DNA of 64,000 nucleotides. It comes from Synechococcus sp. WH 8109. Lineage in GTDB: Bacteria > Cyanobacteriota > Cyanobacteriia > PCC-6307 > Cyanobiaceae. Both the position numbers and the translations under genes were made by a program. The notes under the pieces were generated by a model. The model ran no database searches. It saw only the letters and a list, made by a program, of their open reading frames with translations, and was not told where the DNA came from. The stretch spans positions 620,001 to 684,000 of the forward strand of contig NZ_CP006882.1 in the NCBI RefSeq assembly GCF_000161795.2, in the 5' to 3' direction. Of this stretch, positions 51,314 to 62,113 are shown piece by piece. Every line of letters starts with the position of its first letter. Within the stretch, counting starts at the first letter, position 1.

Positions 51314-51874
51314 GCTGCGATGATGCCAGGGGCACCGCCATTGCGTCACCTGGATTTGGATCTTCAGTCGCACATTCGTTCAATTCCAGATTTTCCCAAG
51401 CCTGGAATTCTGTTTCGAGATATCAACCCTCTCCTGCGGTCGCCCGACGCCATGGCCGAGGTGATCTGCCAGCTGGGTCAGGTGTGTGACCAGGTGGAGC
51501 CTGATCTGATCGTGGGGATCGAATCCCGGGGATTCATTTTTGGAGCACCCTTGGCCAGCGATCGACAGCTTGGCTTCGTGCCTGTGCGGAAGCCTGGAAA
51601 GCTGCCCGGTGAGGTGGTGGGTCTGGATTACGCCCTGGAGTACGGCAACGATCGGCTCGAGATTCAAGCCGACGCGTTTGAGAATTCACCCCGTGTGCTG
51701 GTGGTGGACGATCTGCTGGCCACCGGTGGAACAGCTGCAGCGACAGGACAATTGGTGGAGCAGGCCGGTGGTTGCTTGGTGGGTTTTGCCTTTGTGATCG
51801 AGCTGGAGGGGCTCGGAGGCCGTCAGGCCTTGCCTGCCGGTCGACCCGTAGAAGTGTTGCTGCGCTACGGCTGA
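51311..51874 (+). CDS. apt: adenine phosphoribosyltransferase
   Basis: A 187-residue purine-salvage enzyme that converts adenine and PRPP into AMP. The PRPP-binding loop is [16 protein letters not shown], and [19 protein letters not shown] and [14 protein letters not shown] are typical. It is the first intact core gene to the right of the island; its promoter lies within the 95-bp repeat. The end overlaps the convergent DUF2949 gene by 10 bases. Several upstream Met codons in the N-terminus make the start slightly uncertain. Confidence 0.93.
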   Translation: MAAMMPGAPPLRHLDLDLQSHIRSIPDFPKPGILFRDINPLLRSPDAMAEVICQLGQVCDQVEPDLIVGIESRGFIFGAPLASDRQLGFVPVRKPGKLPGEVVGLDYALEYGNDRLEIQADAFENSPRVLVVDDLLATGGTAAATGQLVEQAGGCLVGFAFVIELEGLGGRQALPAGRPVEVLLRYG

Positions 51875-52077
51875 CTGTTCTGCCAGTCGAAGACGTCTTC
51901 CAACTGCTGCAAACTCAACAATCCAAAGCTCCACAGCACGATCGGAAGGGGGGCTTGTTCCAGTTCCGCCTGGCGTTGCCCCAGCTCCAGGGCGCTTGGA
52001 CTCAACCCCAAACGCCGCTGAAGAAACTGCAGCAGCGCTTCCGTAGCTGGGGGTTGCCGCTGGCTAGACATGACCAT
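51865..52077 (-). CDS. DUF2949 protein
   Basis: A 70-residue cyanobacterial protein. The segment [19 protein letters not shown] followed by [19 protein letters not shown] and VFDW matches the DUF2949 pattern closely. The start may be the Met at codon 3. It overlaps the end of apt convergently. Function unknown. Confidence 0.8.
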   Translation of the reverse strand: MVMSSQRQPPATEALLQFLQRRLGLSPSALELGQRQAELEQAPLPIVLWSFGLLSLQQLEDVFDWQNSQP

Positions 52078-52097
52078 GGTCGCTACCCGCGCTTGGC

Positions 52098-53243
52098 TCA
52101 GTTTGGCAAGGTCCGCCAGAGCTGCATGGGACCGTCACTCATGGCCTGCAAGCTGAGTTGGCGCAGCCCAGAGAACTGTTTCAACAGAAGCAAGGCCAAG
52201 CGCCGTAGGGGAAGCAACAGCGGTTCGCGGTTGGAGAACACCCGCACCAGAAGATCCGTCGCCACACCCACCTGGAGCACATCAAGCCAGCGGCTCATCC
52301 CATAGCGCCGAGCGATTGTTGCGGCGCTGCCGCCCCGCTCCACGGCGCGCAGCAAACCATCCACATCACGCCAGCAGAGATTGAGCCCCTGGCCTCCCAC
52401 GGGATGGCAGCGGTGGCCCGCTTCGCCGATCAGCAAGCCCCTTCCGTGATGGAAGCGGCGAGCCAGGAGCCATTGCTGTGGGAAGGCTCGGGGTTGATCC
52501 AGAAGGAAATCCGGTTCAATCCCCTCCGGCAGAACAGCGGCCAGCTGATCGAGAAACGCACCGCGCTGCAGCGTGCTGCGCTGCTGGCAACGCTGCCACG
52601 GTGCACTCCACACCACCTGGAAAGTGCCCTGCCCCAAGGGCAGAACAGCGAGAGGGCCTTCTGGGCGAAACAACTCGCAGGCCCTGTCGTGGGGGAGTCC
52701 CCGCAGGGCAACTTTGGCGGTGAGGCACCCCTGGCGATAGCGGATGCCCCAGTGACGGATGCCCCAGGCCTCTCGTGTGGGGGAGCGTGGTCCATCAGCC
52801 GCCACGATCAGGGCGTCAGGACTTGGATTAGGGGATGGTTCGGCCAGGTGCATGGCCACGTTGCCGTTGGCCATCAGCCGAGCCAGCAACAGCTTCATCA
52901 AGGGACGGTGATCGAGGATCCAGCCAATGCCGTCATGGTGTCGATTGGCTGATGTCAGGTCTTCCAGACCGAAAAGAACGCGGGCGTTGGTGGCCACGTC
53001 CCGCAAATCCAGGTCTCGGAAAGGCACCAAGGCATCGCGCAGGTCGTGCCACAGGCCCAGATTTGTCAACAACCTGCGGCTGGAGTGGGTGATGGCGTAC
53101 GCCCGGCTTCTGGCTTGGAGTTCCGATGCCGTCAGCGGGTCAAACAGGACCACGCGCTGACCACGGTGGCCGAGGGCAAGAGCTGTGAGGGCGCCGGTGG
53201 GACCAGCGCCCAAAACATGAATCTCTGGAGGGGATGGAACCAT
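52098..53243 (-). CDS. UbiH/COQ6-type FAD-dependent monooxygenase
   Basis: A 381-residue aromatic-ring hydroxylase. The FAD-binding Rossmann motif is HVLGAGPTGALTALALGHRG, the DG motif is VAADGPRSP, and the second FAD motif is LIGEAGHRCHPVGGQGLNL. In cyanobacteria members act in plastoquinone or related quinone synthesis or as tocopherol-pathway hydroxylases; the exact substrate cannot be read. The C-terminal residues are basic and hydrophobic, suggesting membrane contact. It precedes the DUF2949 gene on the same strand. Confidence 0.8.
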   Translation of the reverse strand: MVPSPPEIHVLGAGPTGALTALALGHRGQRVVLFDPLTASELQARSRAYAITHSSRRLLTNLGLWHDLRDALVPFRDLDLRDVATNARVLFGLEDLTSANRHHDGIGWILDHRPLMKLLLARLMANGNVAMHLAEPSPNPSPDALIVAADGPRSPTREAWGIRHWGIRYRQGCLTAKVALRGLPHDRACELFRPEGPLAVLPLGQGTFQVVWSAPWQRCQQRSTLQRGAFLDQLAAVLPEGIEPDFLLDQPRAFPQQWLLARRFHHGRGLLIGEAGHRCHPVGGQGLNLCWRDVDGLLRAVERGGSAATIARRYGMSRWLDVLQVGVATDLLVRVFSNREPLLLPLRRLALLLLKQFSGLRQLSLQAMSDGPMQLWRTLPN

Positions 53244-53284
53244 TCAGGGAGTCTGGCCAGCCATCCCGATCCAGCGCGAGGCCA

Positions 53285-53536
53285 TCAGCCCAGGCCGAGC
53301 AGCCCGTGAACGAAGGATTCGCCGCCCAGTGCCAACTCAGTAGCCAGAAGCGCAATAAAACCGAGCATGGCCATGCGGCCGTTCAGTTTTTCGGCGCGGT
53401 CGTGGAAACCCCAACCCTGGCTTGCTTCAACCACTTCCATGCGGGGTTCCGTGGCGAAGGCGTTGAGGCGGCCGCCGTCTTCCGTGGTGACCTGTGCACC
53501 GCGCACGACAGGGGTGGTGGGAGAGGACTGGGACAT
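53285..53536 (-). CDS. hli: high-light-inducible protein
   Basis: An 83-residue one-helix chlorophyll-binding protein. The conserved [17 protein letters not shown] segment has the Glu/Asn and Arg/Met that bind chlorophyll, followed by a short C-terminus. These proteins protect photosystems and chlorophyll synthesis enzymes during high light. The N-terminal 45 residues are a polar extension. The gene lies 41 bases upstream of the monooxygenase gene start on the same strand. Confidence 0.92.
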   Translation of the reverse strand: MSQSSPTTPVVRGAQVTTEDGGRLNAFATEPRMEVVEASQGWGFHDRAEKLNGRMAMLGFIALLATELALGGESFVHGLLGLG

Positions 53537-53600
53537 AGATGCTGCCGCTTGATTGCTAAGAAGTGTAAACCAGGTTTAAGAAATGTTCAGTAGTTGCTTT

Positions 53601-54257
53601 TCAGCGCCTGCTGTTCAGGCGGAGTTGGCAGAGCTCCTCAAAGGCGGGACGGAGCAGGAACGGGTACTCACCAACCCACATCCGCATGCCCGGCAGCCAG
53701 GCATCGCTGAGGGCTCCGATCTTTGAGAAATCCTTGCGCTCGCTCAGCACCAAGCAGCGGATCAGGCTGCCGCGGCGGATCGACTGGTGCTTTTTCTCCA
53801 CCGGAAAGGCCACCCTGCCGAGATAACCCTCCTCGTCTTCGAGTTCGAGAAGCATCCAGGTGCGTCGGTTTTCCACGAGTTCCAGCCGCCCGCGGCTGTC
53901 GGCCTGTTCGTGCCGGTTTTCCACCCGCTCTCGCGTGATCACGTCCGCCACCTCGCCCTCAAACAAGGCAGCCGCGGGATAACGCCGCAAGGTGGCATTG
54001 CGTTGGCCGGCCTGAACGATCGGGCCCCAAAGCACATACAGGAAGAACACAACGCTGATCACCAGCCATACCGGGCCCCAGCGGCTGCCGAGCTGCGCCT
54101 GGTTGTAGATCAGGAACGTGATCACCCCACCGATGGCGGCGATCATCAGGCGCTGCAACACTTCCTGGGGGTTGCCAAGGGCGACACGGAACTGGTTGCC
54201 GGTGGCAACGGCGGGGATCAGCCGCTGCAGTTCACCGGGGCGGAGGGGAATGAGCAT
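53601..54257 (-). CDS. conserved membrane protein, unknown
   Basis: A 218-residue protein with two membrane helices (LMIAAIGGVITFLIYNQA and PVWLVISVVFFLYVLWGP, about 37-80) followed by a soluble domain of about 130 residues (LFEGEVADVITRERVENR and WMLLELEDEEGYLGRVAF). Cyanobacterial relatives often carry the label phosphate ABC transporter permease, but I see no permease motif and would not use it. Ten bases separate it from dapB, so they may share a transcript. Confidence 0.65.
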   Translation of the reverse strand: MLIPLRPGELQRLIPAVATGNQFRVALGNPQEVLQRLMIAAIGGVITFLIYNQAQLGSRWGPVWLVISVVFFLYVLWGPIVQAGQRNATLRRYPAAALFEGEVADVITRERVENRHEQADSRGRLELVENRRTWMLLELEDEEGYLGRVAFPVEKKHQSIRRGSLIRCLVLSERKDFSKIGALSDAWLPGMRMWVGEYPFLLRPAFEELCQLRLNSRR

Positions 54258-54267
54258 GGTGTCGCCT

Positions 54268-55101
54268 TCAAATCAGCCGCTCAAGGCCATACACAAGGCT
54301 GCCGAGGCTGCCCACCTTGCGCACCGTGATCAGCACACCGGGCATGTAAGCGGAGCGATCAATGGTGTTGTGACTGAGGGTGTAGCTCTCCCCGGGGGCA
54401 CCGAACATCACTTCCTGGTGAGCCACCAGGCCCGGTAGCCGCACGGAGTGCAGCCGCAGGCCGCTGTCCCGCTGGCCGCCGCGGCAACCTGCCAGGGATT
54501 CGTGCTCGTCCACTTCTTCGGGATTGAAGCTCTTGCCCAGCTCCTCCATCAGCTCAGCGGTTTTGATGCAGGTGCCGCTGGGGGCGTCCGCCTTGCGGTT
54601 GTGGTGTAACTCCGTCAGTTCCGCGTGGTCGTAGAACCGCGCCGCTGCTGCTGCGGCTTGTTGCAATAGCACCATGCCAACAGAAAAATTGGGGATTACG
54701 GCCCCACCCACGGAAGCTTTGGCCGAAAACTCGGTGAGGTTGTTGAGTTGTTCAGGCGAGAGCCCTGTCGTTCCGATCACGGGGTGAACGCCGTAGGCGA
54801 TCGCTGCACGGGTGTGCTCATAAACAACCGAAGGGTGGGTGAAATCCACCAACACGGCGCCGCTGCCGCCGTCCCGCACGGATTGGCTAACGGCGCAGAG
54901 ACAGCCTTCGAAATCAGCCGTCACGGCCACCTCCAGCTCTCCCAGGCCCAGCTCCAGACCCACGTCTGCCCCCTCTTTGCCAGGAGTGTTGTCGATGGCT
55001 CCAACCAGGCTGCAGTCTTCGGCTCCCACCACAGCTTTGATCACCTCGGCGCCCATGCGCCCCAGTGCACCGGCAACAACGACGGGAATCGGAGCGGTCA
55101 T
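54268..55101 (-). CDS. dapB: 4-hydroxy-tetrahydrodipicolinate reductase
   Basis: A 277-residue enzyme of lysine and diaminopimelate synthesis. The nucleotide-binding motif is [17 protein letters not shown], and the substrate segment [18 protein letters not shown] has the catalytic His and Lys. [15 protein letters not shown] is also typical. It is divergent from chlH, separated by 117 bases of promoter region. Confidence 0.95.
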   Translation of the reverse strand: MTAPIPVVVAGALGRMGAEVIKAVVGAEDCSLVGAIDNTPGKEGADVGLELGLGELEVAVTADFEGCLCAVSQSVRDGGSGAVLVDFTHPSVVYEHTRAAIAYGVHPVIGTTGLSPEQLNNLTEFSAKASVGGAVIPNFSVGMVLLQQAAAAAARFYDHAELTELHHNRKADAPSGTCIKTAELMEELGKSFNPEEVDEHESLAGCRGGQRDSGLRLHSVRLPGLVAHQEVMFGAPGESYTLSHNTIDRSAYMPGVLITVRKVGSLGSLVYGLERLI

Positions 55102-55218
55102 GAAAGCGCAGCAGACGTTTTAAAGCCTATGGGTCGGTTCGTGTAACGGCCAATCAGAAATCCTCGCGCCCTAAGGGCCAGTCGCCGTAAGGTTCTTCAC
55201 ACTGCTCAAAGCGCGCTG

Positions 55219-58200
55219 ATGTTCACACAGGTCCGCTCCGCCGATCGCCGCGTTGCTCCTGTGGAGGGCCAGAACCATAAGTCCGTCATGAAGGCGGTTT
55301 ATGTAGTTCTGGAGCCCCAGTACCAAAACGCCCTTACCCAGGCAGCGACGGCTCTCAATGCATCGGGTGGCGATCTTGGGATCGAGCTGAGCGGCTATCT
55401 GATTGAAGAACTCCGCGACGACGACAACTACGCTGGCTTCTGCGCCGACGTGGCTGAGGCTGATGTCTTCGTTGCCTCCTTGATCTTCATCGAAGATCTG
55501 GCGCAGAAGGTTGTGGACGCCGTAGCCCCGCACCGCGATCGACTCAAGGCGGCTGTGGTCTTCCCGTCCATGCCTGAAGTGATGCGGCTGAACAAGCTGG
55601 GCAGCTTCTCGATGGCCCAGCTCGGTCAGAGCAAGAGCGCCATCGCAGGCTTCATGAAGAAGCGGAAGGAAGCCGGAGGTGCTGGCTTCCAGGACGCGAT
55701 GCTCAAGCTGCTAAACACGCTGCCCACCGTTCTCAAGTATTTGCCGGTTGAGAAGGCGCAGGATGCACGCAGCTTCATGCTCAGCTTCCAGTACTGGCTA
55801 GGTGGAACCCCTGACAACCTGCGCAACTTCCTGTTGATGCTGGCGGACAAGTACGTCTTCCCAGCTGCAGAAGGGGAGCAACGTCCAGCAATGGAGGTGG
55901 CGGAGCCAGAAGTGTTCCCCGACCTCGGCATCTGGCACCCCCTGGCTCCCTCGATGTTCGAGGATCTCAAGGAGTACCTGAACTGGACCTCCAGCCGCAC
56001 CGACCTCTCCGAGGAAGCCCGCAAAGGGCCGGTGATCGGTTTGGTGCTTCAGCGCAGCCACATCGTTACCGGTGACGATGCCCATTACGTGGCCACCATC
56101 CAAGAGCTGGAGTTTCGTGGCGCTCGGGTGATTCCGATCTTTTGCGGCGGTCTCGACTTCTCCAAGCCGGTCAACGCTTTCTTCTATGACCCTCTCAATC
56201 CCGAGCAGCCCCTGGTAGACGGCATCGTCTCCCTTACCGGTTTTGCGCTGGTCGGAGGCCCGGCCCGTCAGGACCACCCCAAGGCGATTGAGTCGCTGAA
56301 GAAGCTCAATCGCCCCTACATGGTGGCGCTTCCCCTCGTCTTCCAGACCACCCAGGAGTGGGAACAAAGCGACCTTGGCCTGCACCCGGTGCAGGTGGCC
56401 TTGCAAATTGCCATTCCGGAACTGGATGGCGCCATTGAGCCCATCGTTCTTTCGGGTCGCGACGATGCAACTGGCAAGGCTCACACTCTTCAAGACCGGG
56501 TTGATGCCATTGCTGAGCGGGCCATCCGCTGGTCATCGCTGCGGATCAAGCCCCGTAGCGAGAAGAAGCTGGCGATCACCGTGTTCAGCTTCCCTCCCGA
56601 CAAAGGCAATGTCGGTACGGCGGCTTACCTCGACGTCTTCGGCTCCATCCATCGGGTGATGCAGGAGATGAAGGCGAAGGGCTACGACGTGCAGGACCTG
56701 CCTTCCACACCTCGAGAGCTGCTGGAGGCTGTCATCAACGACGCCGATGCCATGCAGGGCTCTCCTGAGCTGTCGATCGCCCATCGGATGAGCGTTGAGG
56801 AGTACGAGCGTCTGACGCCTTATTCCGATCGGCTTGAAGAGAACTGGGGCAAGCCCCCCGGCAACCTCAACAGCGATGGCCAGAACTTGCTGGTTTTCGG
56901 TCGCCACTTCGGCAACGTTTTCGTTGGCGTTCAGCCCACCTTCGGCTACGAGGGTGATCCGATGCGCCTGCTCTATTCCCGCAGCGCCAGCCCCCACCAC
57001 GGCTTCGCCGCTTACTACACCTATCTCCAGAAGATCTGGAAGGCTGATGCGGTGCTGCACTTCGGCACCCACGGCTCTCTCGAGTTCATGCCTGGCAAGC
57101 AGATGGGCATGAGCGAAACCTGCTATCCCGATTCACTGATCGGTGCGCTCCCCAACCTCTACTACTACGCCGCCAATAACCCCTCCGAGGCCACCATCGC
57201 CAAGCGGCGGGGGTATGCCTCCACCATCAGCTACCTCACTCCTCCGGCTGAGAATGCCGGCCTTTACAAGGGCCTGAAGGAACTGGGTGAGCTGGTGGGC
57301 TCCTACCAGCAGCTGCGTGAGGGTGGCCGCGGAATTCAGATCGTCAACACGATCATTGAGACGGCACGTCAGTGCAACCTCGATAAGGATGTCGACCTTC
57401 CTGAGGAGGACGCCTCGACCCTCCAACTTGAGGGACGTGATGCCCTAGTGGGTGCCGTCTACCGCCAGTTGATGGAGATCGAAAGCCGTCTCCTTCCCTG
57501 TGGCCTGCACACCATTGGCAAGCCTCCCACCGCAGAGGAAGCCGTTGCCACCTTGGTCAACATCGCTGCTCTCGAGCGTGAGGAGGATGGGCTGCGCTCA
57601 CTCCCCGGCCTGCTGGCTGAGGCTATGGGCCGCTCGATCGAAGACATCTACAAAGGAAACGACGAGGGCGTACTCGCCGATGTAGAGCTCAACCGCACTA
57701 TCACGGAGACATCCCGTGCTGCCATTGGCGCCATGGTTCGTACGCTTACCGGCCGTGATGGTCGTGTCAGCCTGCGAAACAGCTTCGGTTGGTTCTACGA
57801 CCTGCTGGCCAAGTTTGGCTTCAAGCTTCCCTCTCCTTGGCTGCGGGCCTGCTGCAGTGCCGGCTTCGTGCAGGTCGATGCCACCGAGCTCGACAAGCTC
57901 TTTGCCTATCTGCGCTTCTGCCTTGAGCAGGTGTGTGCAGACATGGAGATGGAGAGTCTGCTCAAGGCTCTTGATGGTGAATACATCCTTCCAGGCCCCG
58001 GTGGTGATCCGATTCGGAATCCTGGTGTGCTGCCCAGCGGCAAGAACATTCACGCCCTCGACCCGCAGGCGATTCCCACCCGTGCCGCGGTGGCTGCAGC
58101 CAAGAGTGTTGTCGACAAGTTGATTGAGCGTCAGCGCGAGGAGCAGGGCACCTGGCCCGAAACCATCGCCTGCGTGCTCTGGGGAACCGACAACATCAAG

Positions 58201-59229
58201 ACCTACGGTGAATCTCTGGCTCAGATCCTCTGGTTCGTTGGCGTCAAGCCGATGCCTGACTCCGTCGGTCGGGTGAACAAGCTTGAGCTGATCCCTCTGA
58301 AGGAACTCGGCCGACCCCGCGTTGATGTGGTGGTGAACTGCTCCGGTGTCTTCCGCGATCTGTTCATCAACCAGATGGCGCTGATCGATCAGGCCGTGAA
58401 GATGGCTGCTGAGGCAGACGAGCCTCTAGAGCAGAACTTCGTTCGCAAGCACGCCCTTGAACAGGCGGAGAAAGAAGGCACGAGCTTGAGGGATGCGGCA
58501 TGCCGTGTTTTCTCCAACGCCAGCGGCAGCTACAGCTCCAACGTGAACCTCGCGGTCGAGAACAGCACCTGGGAGGAAGAAGGTGAGCTGCAGGAGATGT
58601 ACCTCTCCCGCAAGACCTTCGCCTTCAATGCCGACAATCCAGGTGAGATGAATCAGAAGCGGGAGGTGTTCGAGAACGTGATGAAGACGGCGGATGTCAC
58701 CTTCCAGAACCTCGATTCGGCTGAGATCTCCCTCACAGATGTCAGCCACTATTTCGACTCCGACCCCACCAAGTTGATCGCTGGTTTGCGTGATGACGGC
58801 AAAGCTCCCACCAGCTACATCGCCGATACCACCACGGCCAACGCGCAGGTGCGTTCGCTGAGTGAAACGATCCGCCTGGATTCACGCACCAAGCTGCTGA
58901 ATCCCAAGTGGTACGAAGGCATGCTCGACTCCGGCTACGAGGGTGTGCGTGAGGTGGCCAAGCGCCTCAACTTCACGCTGGGTTGGAGTGCCACCAGCGG
59001 TGCCGTTGACAACTTCGTCTACGAAGAAGCCAACGAAACCTTTATTAACGACCCAGAGATGCGCAAGCGTCTGCTGGAACTCAACCCCAACAGCTTCCGC
59101 CAGATCGTGGGCACTCTGCTTGAGGTGCATGGCCGCGGATACTGGGAGACCTCGGATGAAAACATCGAGCAGCTGCAGGAGCTGTATCAGGAGGTTGAGG
59201 ATCGTATTGAGGGTGTTGTCACCGACTGA
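55219..59229 (+). CDS. chlH: magnesium chelatase subunit H
   Basis: A 1336-residue subunit that binds protoporphyrin IX and, with ChlI and ChlD, inserts Mg2+ as the first committed step of chlorophyll synthesis. [20 protein letters not shown], conserved in CobN/BchH-type proteins, is present, as are [17 protein letters not shown] and [15 protein letters not shown]. The length is normal. The start at 55219 gives a 27-residue extension before a Met followed by [12 protein letters not shown]; either could be used. A strong terminator follows. Confidence 0.96.
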   Translation: MFTQVRSADRRVAPVEGQNHKSVMKAVYVVLEPQYQNALTQAATALNASGGDLGIELSGYLIEELRDDDNYAGFCADVAEADVFVASLIFIEDLAQKVVDAVAPHRDRLKAAVVFPSMPEVMRLNKLGSFSMAQLGQSKSAIAGFMKKRKEAGGAGFQDAMLKLLNTLPTVLKYLPVEKAQDARSFMLSFQYWLGGTPDNLRNFLLMLADKYVFPAAEGEQRPAMEVAEPEVFPDLGIWHPLAPSMFEDLKEYLNWTSSRTDLSEEARKGPVIGLVLQRSHIVTGDDAHYVATIQELEFRGARVIPIFCGGLDFSKPVNAFFYDPLNPEQPLVDGIVSLTGFALVGGPARQDHPKAIESLKKLNRPYMVALPLVFQTTQEWEQSDLGLHPVQVALQIAIPELDGAIEPIVLSGRDDATGKAHTLQDRVDAIAERAIRWSSLRIKPRSEKKLAITVFSFPPDKGNVGTAAYLDVFGSIHRVMQEMKAKGYDVQDLPSTPRELLEAVINDADAMQGSPELSIAHRMSVEEYERLTPYSDRLEENWGKPPGNLNSDGQNLLVFGRHFGNVFVGVQPTFGYEGDPMRLLYSRSASPHHGFAAYYTYLQKIWKADAVLHFGTHGSLEFMPGKQMGMSETCYPDSLIGALPNLYYYAANNPSEATIAKRRGYASTISYLTPPAENAGLYKGLKELGELVGSYQQLREGGRGIQIVNTIIETARQCNLDKDVDLPEEDASTLQLEGRDALVGAVYRQLMEIESRLLPCGLHTIGKPPTAEEAVATLVNIAALEREEDGLRSLPGLLAEAMGRSIEDIYKGNDEGVLADVELNRTITETSRAAIGAMVRTLTGRDGRVSLRNSFGWFYDLLAKFGFKLPSPWLRACCSAGFVQVDATELDKLFAYLRFCLEQVCADMEMESLLKALDGEYILPGPGGDPIRNPGVLPSGKNIHALDPQAIPTRAAVAAAKSVVDKLIERQREEQGTWPETIACVLWGTDNIKTYGESLAQILWFVGVKPMPDSVGRVNKLELIPLKELGRPRVDVVVNCSGVFRDLFINQMALIDQAVKMAAEADEPLEQNFVRKHALEQAEKEGTSLRDAACRVFSNASGSYSSNVNLAVENSTWEEEGELQEMYLSRKTFAFNADNPGEMNQKREVFENVMKTADVTFQNLDSAEISLTDVSHYFDSDPTKLIAGLRDDGKAPTSYIADTTTANAQVRSLSETIRLDSRTKLLNPKWYEGMLDSGYEGVREVAKRLNFTLGWSATSGAVDNFVYEEANETFINDPEMRKRLLELNPNSFRQIVGTLLEVHGRGYWETSDENIEQLQELYQEVEDRIEGVVTD

Positions 59230-59255
59230 TCGTCGACCGAACGTTGAACATCAAA

Positions 59256-59286
59256 GCCAGAGTCCCTGACGGACTCTGGCTTTTTT
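59256..59286 (+). terminator. Rho-independent terminator after chlH
   Basis: A perfect 10-bp stem (59256-59265 with 59271-59280) closes a 5-base loop and is followed by six T residues at 59281-59286. The stem begins 26 bases after the chlH stop. Confidence 0.9.
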
Positions 59287-59309
59287 ATTGGCGATGAATG
59301 CTGTGCAAC

Positions 59310-60293
59310 TCAGGCTTTCAGAGTCTTGAATTCTGCATGTCTTGCGGCTTGGCTGATCTCTGCCGTTTTGAAATCAATTCCAGCCCACTGTTGATACAGA
59401 GGCAGGCTACGTTTTCTCCCTAATCCAAAGGGTTTAAGTTCGCCATGCGCATCATTCAAGCAGCGGATTGATGCCGGTGCGTTGTTAAGACTGCCGAGCA
59501 GTGTGTGTACATGTTTGATTGCGCGAAGGTTGTAATGATGCCAATTGCTGTGATCGCCCCAATGGGTGGCTGCATGCTCTTGATCTATATGATCTGTCTT
59601 GTAAAGATGAAACAGCAGTAGGCGATTCGGGGCGTAAATGTTGAAACCCGAAGTCCACAGCCGTGCCGACATGGCAATCTCTTCTCCATAGAAGTAGAGC
59701 TCGGGGTCGTAGGGCGCTTCGCTCACGATTGAGCCCGGGCCGAACAGGAAGCCTCCGGCGATAAACGCCCCGGGGATGGGTCGATCAGGTTGTTCTTCTG
59801 GAAGTTGGAAACGGCTGATGCCTCGCAGCTTGAGGATGCCGTAGGCATCGAAACCGGCGGCTGCCATCACAGGCAGGGTTGATGTCTGCAAACGGCACGG
59901 CTGTTGAAAGCCGTTCGGGTAAACACTGAGAACGGCACGCTCATCGCTGCATTCCTTCCAGGTCGTCAGCAACAGGTCATCCCAGTGCTCCACAGCCCGC
60001 ATGTGGCTGTCGATCTGCAGCAGAAAGTCTTCCCCGCCGTAGACACCCTGAGCCTGTCGTCGGGCCCAGCAGGCTCCGCGGCTTTCAGTTGCATCGAATC
60101 TGATGCTCTTCAGTTGAAGATGATCCGGAAACGCGCTTGTTCCCCAGTGGGGCGGGTCATCAGCGGCCAGTTGCAGGCAGATGCCGAAGCGCAGCCGCTC
60201 GGGCTGGGCCGCCCGCTCGATCAGGTTGTGCAGTGTGGCCGGGAGATCCGGATCCCGGTAAGCCGCGATCTGAACAAAGATCGTGGAGCTCAC
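59310..60293 (-). CDS. GT60-type N-acetylglucosaminyltransferase-family protein
   Basis: A 327-residue glycosyltransferase. The opening STIFVQIAAYRDPDLPATL and the divalent-metal segment FLLQIDSHMRAVEHWDD (DxH in place of DxD), with YDPELYFYGEEIAMSARL, match the family that includes the eukaryotic Skp1 GlcNAc transferase (PF11397). Bacterial copies probably modify surface polysaccharide or protein. Its start overlaps the folP stop by four bases, so it belongs to the S4-tpiA-folP run, an unexpected place for a glycosyltransferase. Confidence 0.75.
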   Translation of the reverse strand: MSSTIFVQIAAYRDPDLPATLHNLIERAAQPERLRFGICLQLAADDPPHWGTSAFPDHLQLKSIRFDATESRGACWARRQAQGVYGGEDFLLQIDSHMRAVEHWDDLLLTTWKECSDERAVLSVYPNGFQQPCRLQTSTLPVMAAAGFDAYGILKLRGISRFQLPEEQPDRPIPGAFIAGGFLFGPGSIVSEAPYDPELYFYGEEIAMSARLWTSGFNIYAPNRLLLFHLYKTDHIDQEHAATHWGDHSNWHHYNLRAIKHVHTLLGSLNNAPASIRCLNDAHGELKPFGLGRKRSLPLYQQWAGIDFKTAEISQAARHAEFKTLKA

Positions 60294-61168
60294 CAGAGTG
60301 CAGCCGCCATTCGCAGCGTCTGGCTGATGGGGCCTACATCGTGCACCCGCAGCACGGCAGCACCCGCCTGGGCGCAGCGGCAGGCCACGGCAGCTGTTCC
60401 CCAGAGACGAGCTTTGGGCCTGGGCTCATCGAGCACGTCGCCGATGAAGCGTTTGCGTGAAGGGCCGATCAGCACCGGTCGCGGTCCTGCAGTGAGTTGT
60501 TCCAGATCCCGCAGCAGCTGCAGGTTCTGCTCGTGAGTCTTGGCGAAGCCGAGACCCGGATCCCAGATGATTTGGCTTTCATCAACGCCGGCTTGAATCG
60601 CAGCTTCACTGCGCTCCAGTAACGCCTCTTTCACATCTGCCACGACATCGGCATAGGTCGTGAGCTGATCCATGGTTTTGCTGTCACCGCGGCTGTGCAT
60701 CAGCACCACCGGACAGCCCGCATCGGCGACCACCCGGAGCAAATCGGGATCCCGCCGGCCACCGCTCACATCATTGATCCAGTTGGCCCCTGCTTCCAGT
60801 GCTTTGGCGGCCACCGGCGCCAGAAACGTGTCGATGGAGATGAGCGTCTCTGGGCAGCGCTCCCGGATGCTCTTCAGCGCTGGTAGGAGCCGCCGCAACT
60901 CCTCTTCGGAGCCCACCTCCTCCGCTCCAGGTCGGGTGCTTTGCGCCCCGAGATCCAATACGTCCGCACCACGGCTCAGCTGCCGCTGAGCTTCAGCAAG
61001 GGCCCGTTCACTCGCCAGAAATCTCCCTCCGTCGCTGAAGGAATCCGGGGTGACGTTGATCACCCCCATCACGGCTGTGCGTTGGCCCCAACCCTGGGGC
61101 CAGCAGCCTGAATCAAGCCGTTTGGTAGTTGGCAATCCGTCCAAAGCTTTCGGGCTCCAAGGAAGCAC
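60290..61168 (-). CDS. folP: dihydropteroate synthase
   Basis: About 280-292 residues. This folate enzyme condenses p-aminobenzoate with a pterin pyrophosphate and is the sulfonamide target. [19 protein letters not shown] is the first signature, [15 protein letters not shown] the second, and [14 protein letters not shown] (here [14 protein letters not shown]) the third. The open frame begins at GTG 61168, inside tpiA; a TTG at 61135 is an equally possible start. It overlaps tpiA upstream and the glycosyltransferase downstream. Confidence 0.93.
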   Translation of the reverse strand: MLPWSPKALDGLPTTKRLDSGCWPQGWGQRTAVMGVINVTPDSFSDGGRFLASERALAEAQRQLSRGADVLDLGAQSTRPGAEEVGSEEELRRLLPALKSIRERCPETLISIDTFLAPVAAKALEAGANWINDVSGGRRDPDLLRVVADAGCPVVLMHSRGDSKTMDQLTTYADVVADVKEALLERSEAAIQAGVDESQIIWDPGLGFAKTHEQNLQLLRDLEQLTAGPRPVLIGPSRKRFIGDVLDEPRPKARLWGTAAVACRCAQAGAAVLRVHDVGPISQTLRMAAALW

Positions 61169-61859
61169 CTCCCACCAGCACCCCGTCGATATCGCTCATG
61201 CCCATCAACTCATCAATGTTGCTGGGTTTGACGGAGCCGCCGTACTGAATCACCAGATCGGGGGAGCCCACCCAGCTTCGGATCAGACCACAGATGCGGT
61301 TGGCTTCTTCGGCTGCGCAGGTCTTGCCTGTGCCAATCGCCCAGATCGGTTCGTAAGCCACCACCAGTTTCTCGGCATCGAGACCCTCCAGGCCCTGCTC
61401 GATCTGACGGCGGATCACCCGTTCAGCTTCGCCCCGCTCGCGCTGTTCATCGCTTTCTCCAACGCAAACGATCGGAATCAGACCGTTGGATTGTGAGGAG
61501 CGGGCCCGGTGGTTGATCTGCTCGTCGCTTTCACTGAAGTATTTCCGCGGTTCGCTGTGGCCCACGATCGTGTGGGTCACCCCGTGCTCCTTGAGCATGG
61601 CTGGGGAGATCTCCCCGGTGAAGGCTCCCTGGCCTTCCCAGTGCACGTTCTGGCTCGACAGGCAGACGCGGGAGTTCTGGCTGAGTTCCGCCATGGTCGA
61701 TAGCGCCGTGAAGGGTGGTGCCAGCACCAGGTCGCGGTCGTCTGGGGTGTCAGCAAGCAATGGCAGGAAGGCTTCCATGAACTCCCGCGACTGGGCACAG
61801 GTCATGTGCATCTTCCAGTTGCCAGCGATCACCGGTCTGCGCACGCCTTGCTTCCCCAT
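61113..61859 (-). CDS. tpiA: triosephosphate isomerase
   Basis: A 248-residue TIM-barrel enzyme interconverting DHAP and GAP in glycolysis and the Calvin cycle. [15 protein letters not shown] has the catalytic Lys, [12 protein letters not shown] the His, and [15 protein letters not shown] the Glu; [15 protein letters not shown] forms the phosphate-binding loop. The 3' end overlaps folP. It sits 17 bases behind the S4-domain gene. Confidence 0.96.
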   Translation of the reverse strand: MGKQGVRRPVIAGNWKMHMTCAQSREFMEAFLPLLADTPDDRDLVLAPPFTALSTMAELSQNSRVCLSSQNVHWEGQGAFTGEISPAMLKEHGVTHTIVGHSEPRKYFSESDEQINHRARSSQSNGLIPIVCVGESDEQRERGEAERVIRRQIEQGLEGLDAEKLVVAYEPIWAIGTGKTCAAEEANRICGLIRSWVGSPDLVIQYGGSVKPSNIDELMGMSDIDGVLVGGASLEPESFGRIANYQTA

Positions 61860-61876
61860 GGAATGTGGGAGCTAAC

Positions 61877-62074
61877 TTACGGCCCGGTCGCGTTTTCGCT
61901 GCCGACAACGGACTCCTCCCCAGCAAGCACAACCCGATCTCCCGGGGAAAGCTGACGTCCCCGTCGGGTTTCAACGCTCCCATTGACCTCCACTTCTCCC
62001 ATCTGGATGCGTTGCTTCGCCTCACCGCCGGTGGAGACCCAACCCTTCCATTTCAGGAACTGATCCAGCTTCAT
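61877..62074 (-). CDS. S4-domain RNA-binding protein (YbcJ/YaaA type)
   Basis: A 65-residue protein from ATG 62074, made up of one S4 domain (KLDQFLKWKGWVSTGGEAK, then EVEVNGSVETRRGRQLSPGD). Such small proteins bind structured RNA, often ribosomal. The longer frame upstream to 62170 runs into the divergent ABC transporter promoter. It begins the S4-tpiA-folP-glycosyltransferase run. Confidence 0.85.
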   Translation of the reverse strand: MKLDQFLKWKGWVSTGGEAKQRIQMGEVEVNGSVETRRGRQLSPGDRVVLAGEESVVGSENATGP

Positions 62075-62113
62075 TGGGCAGAGTTTTGAGCTCACCATTG
62101 ATACTGTGCCGCG

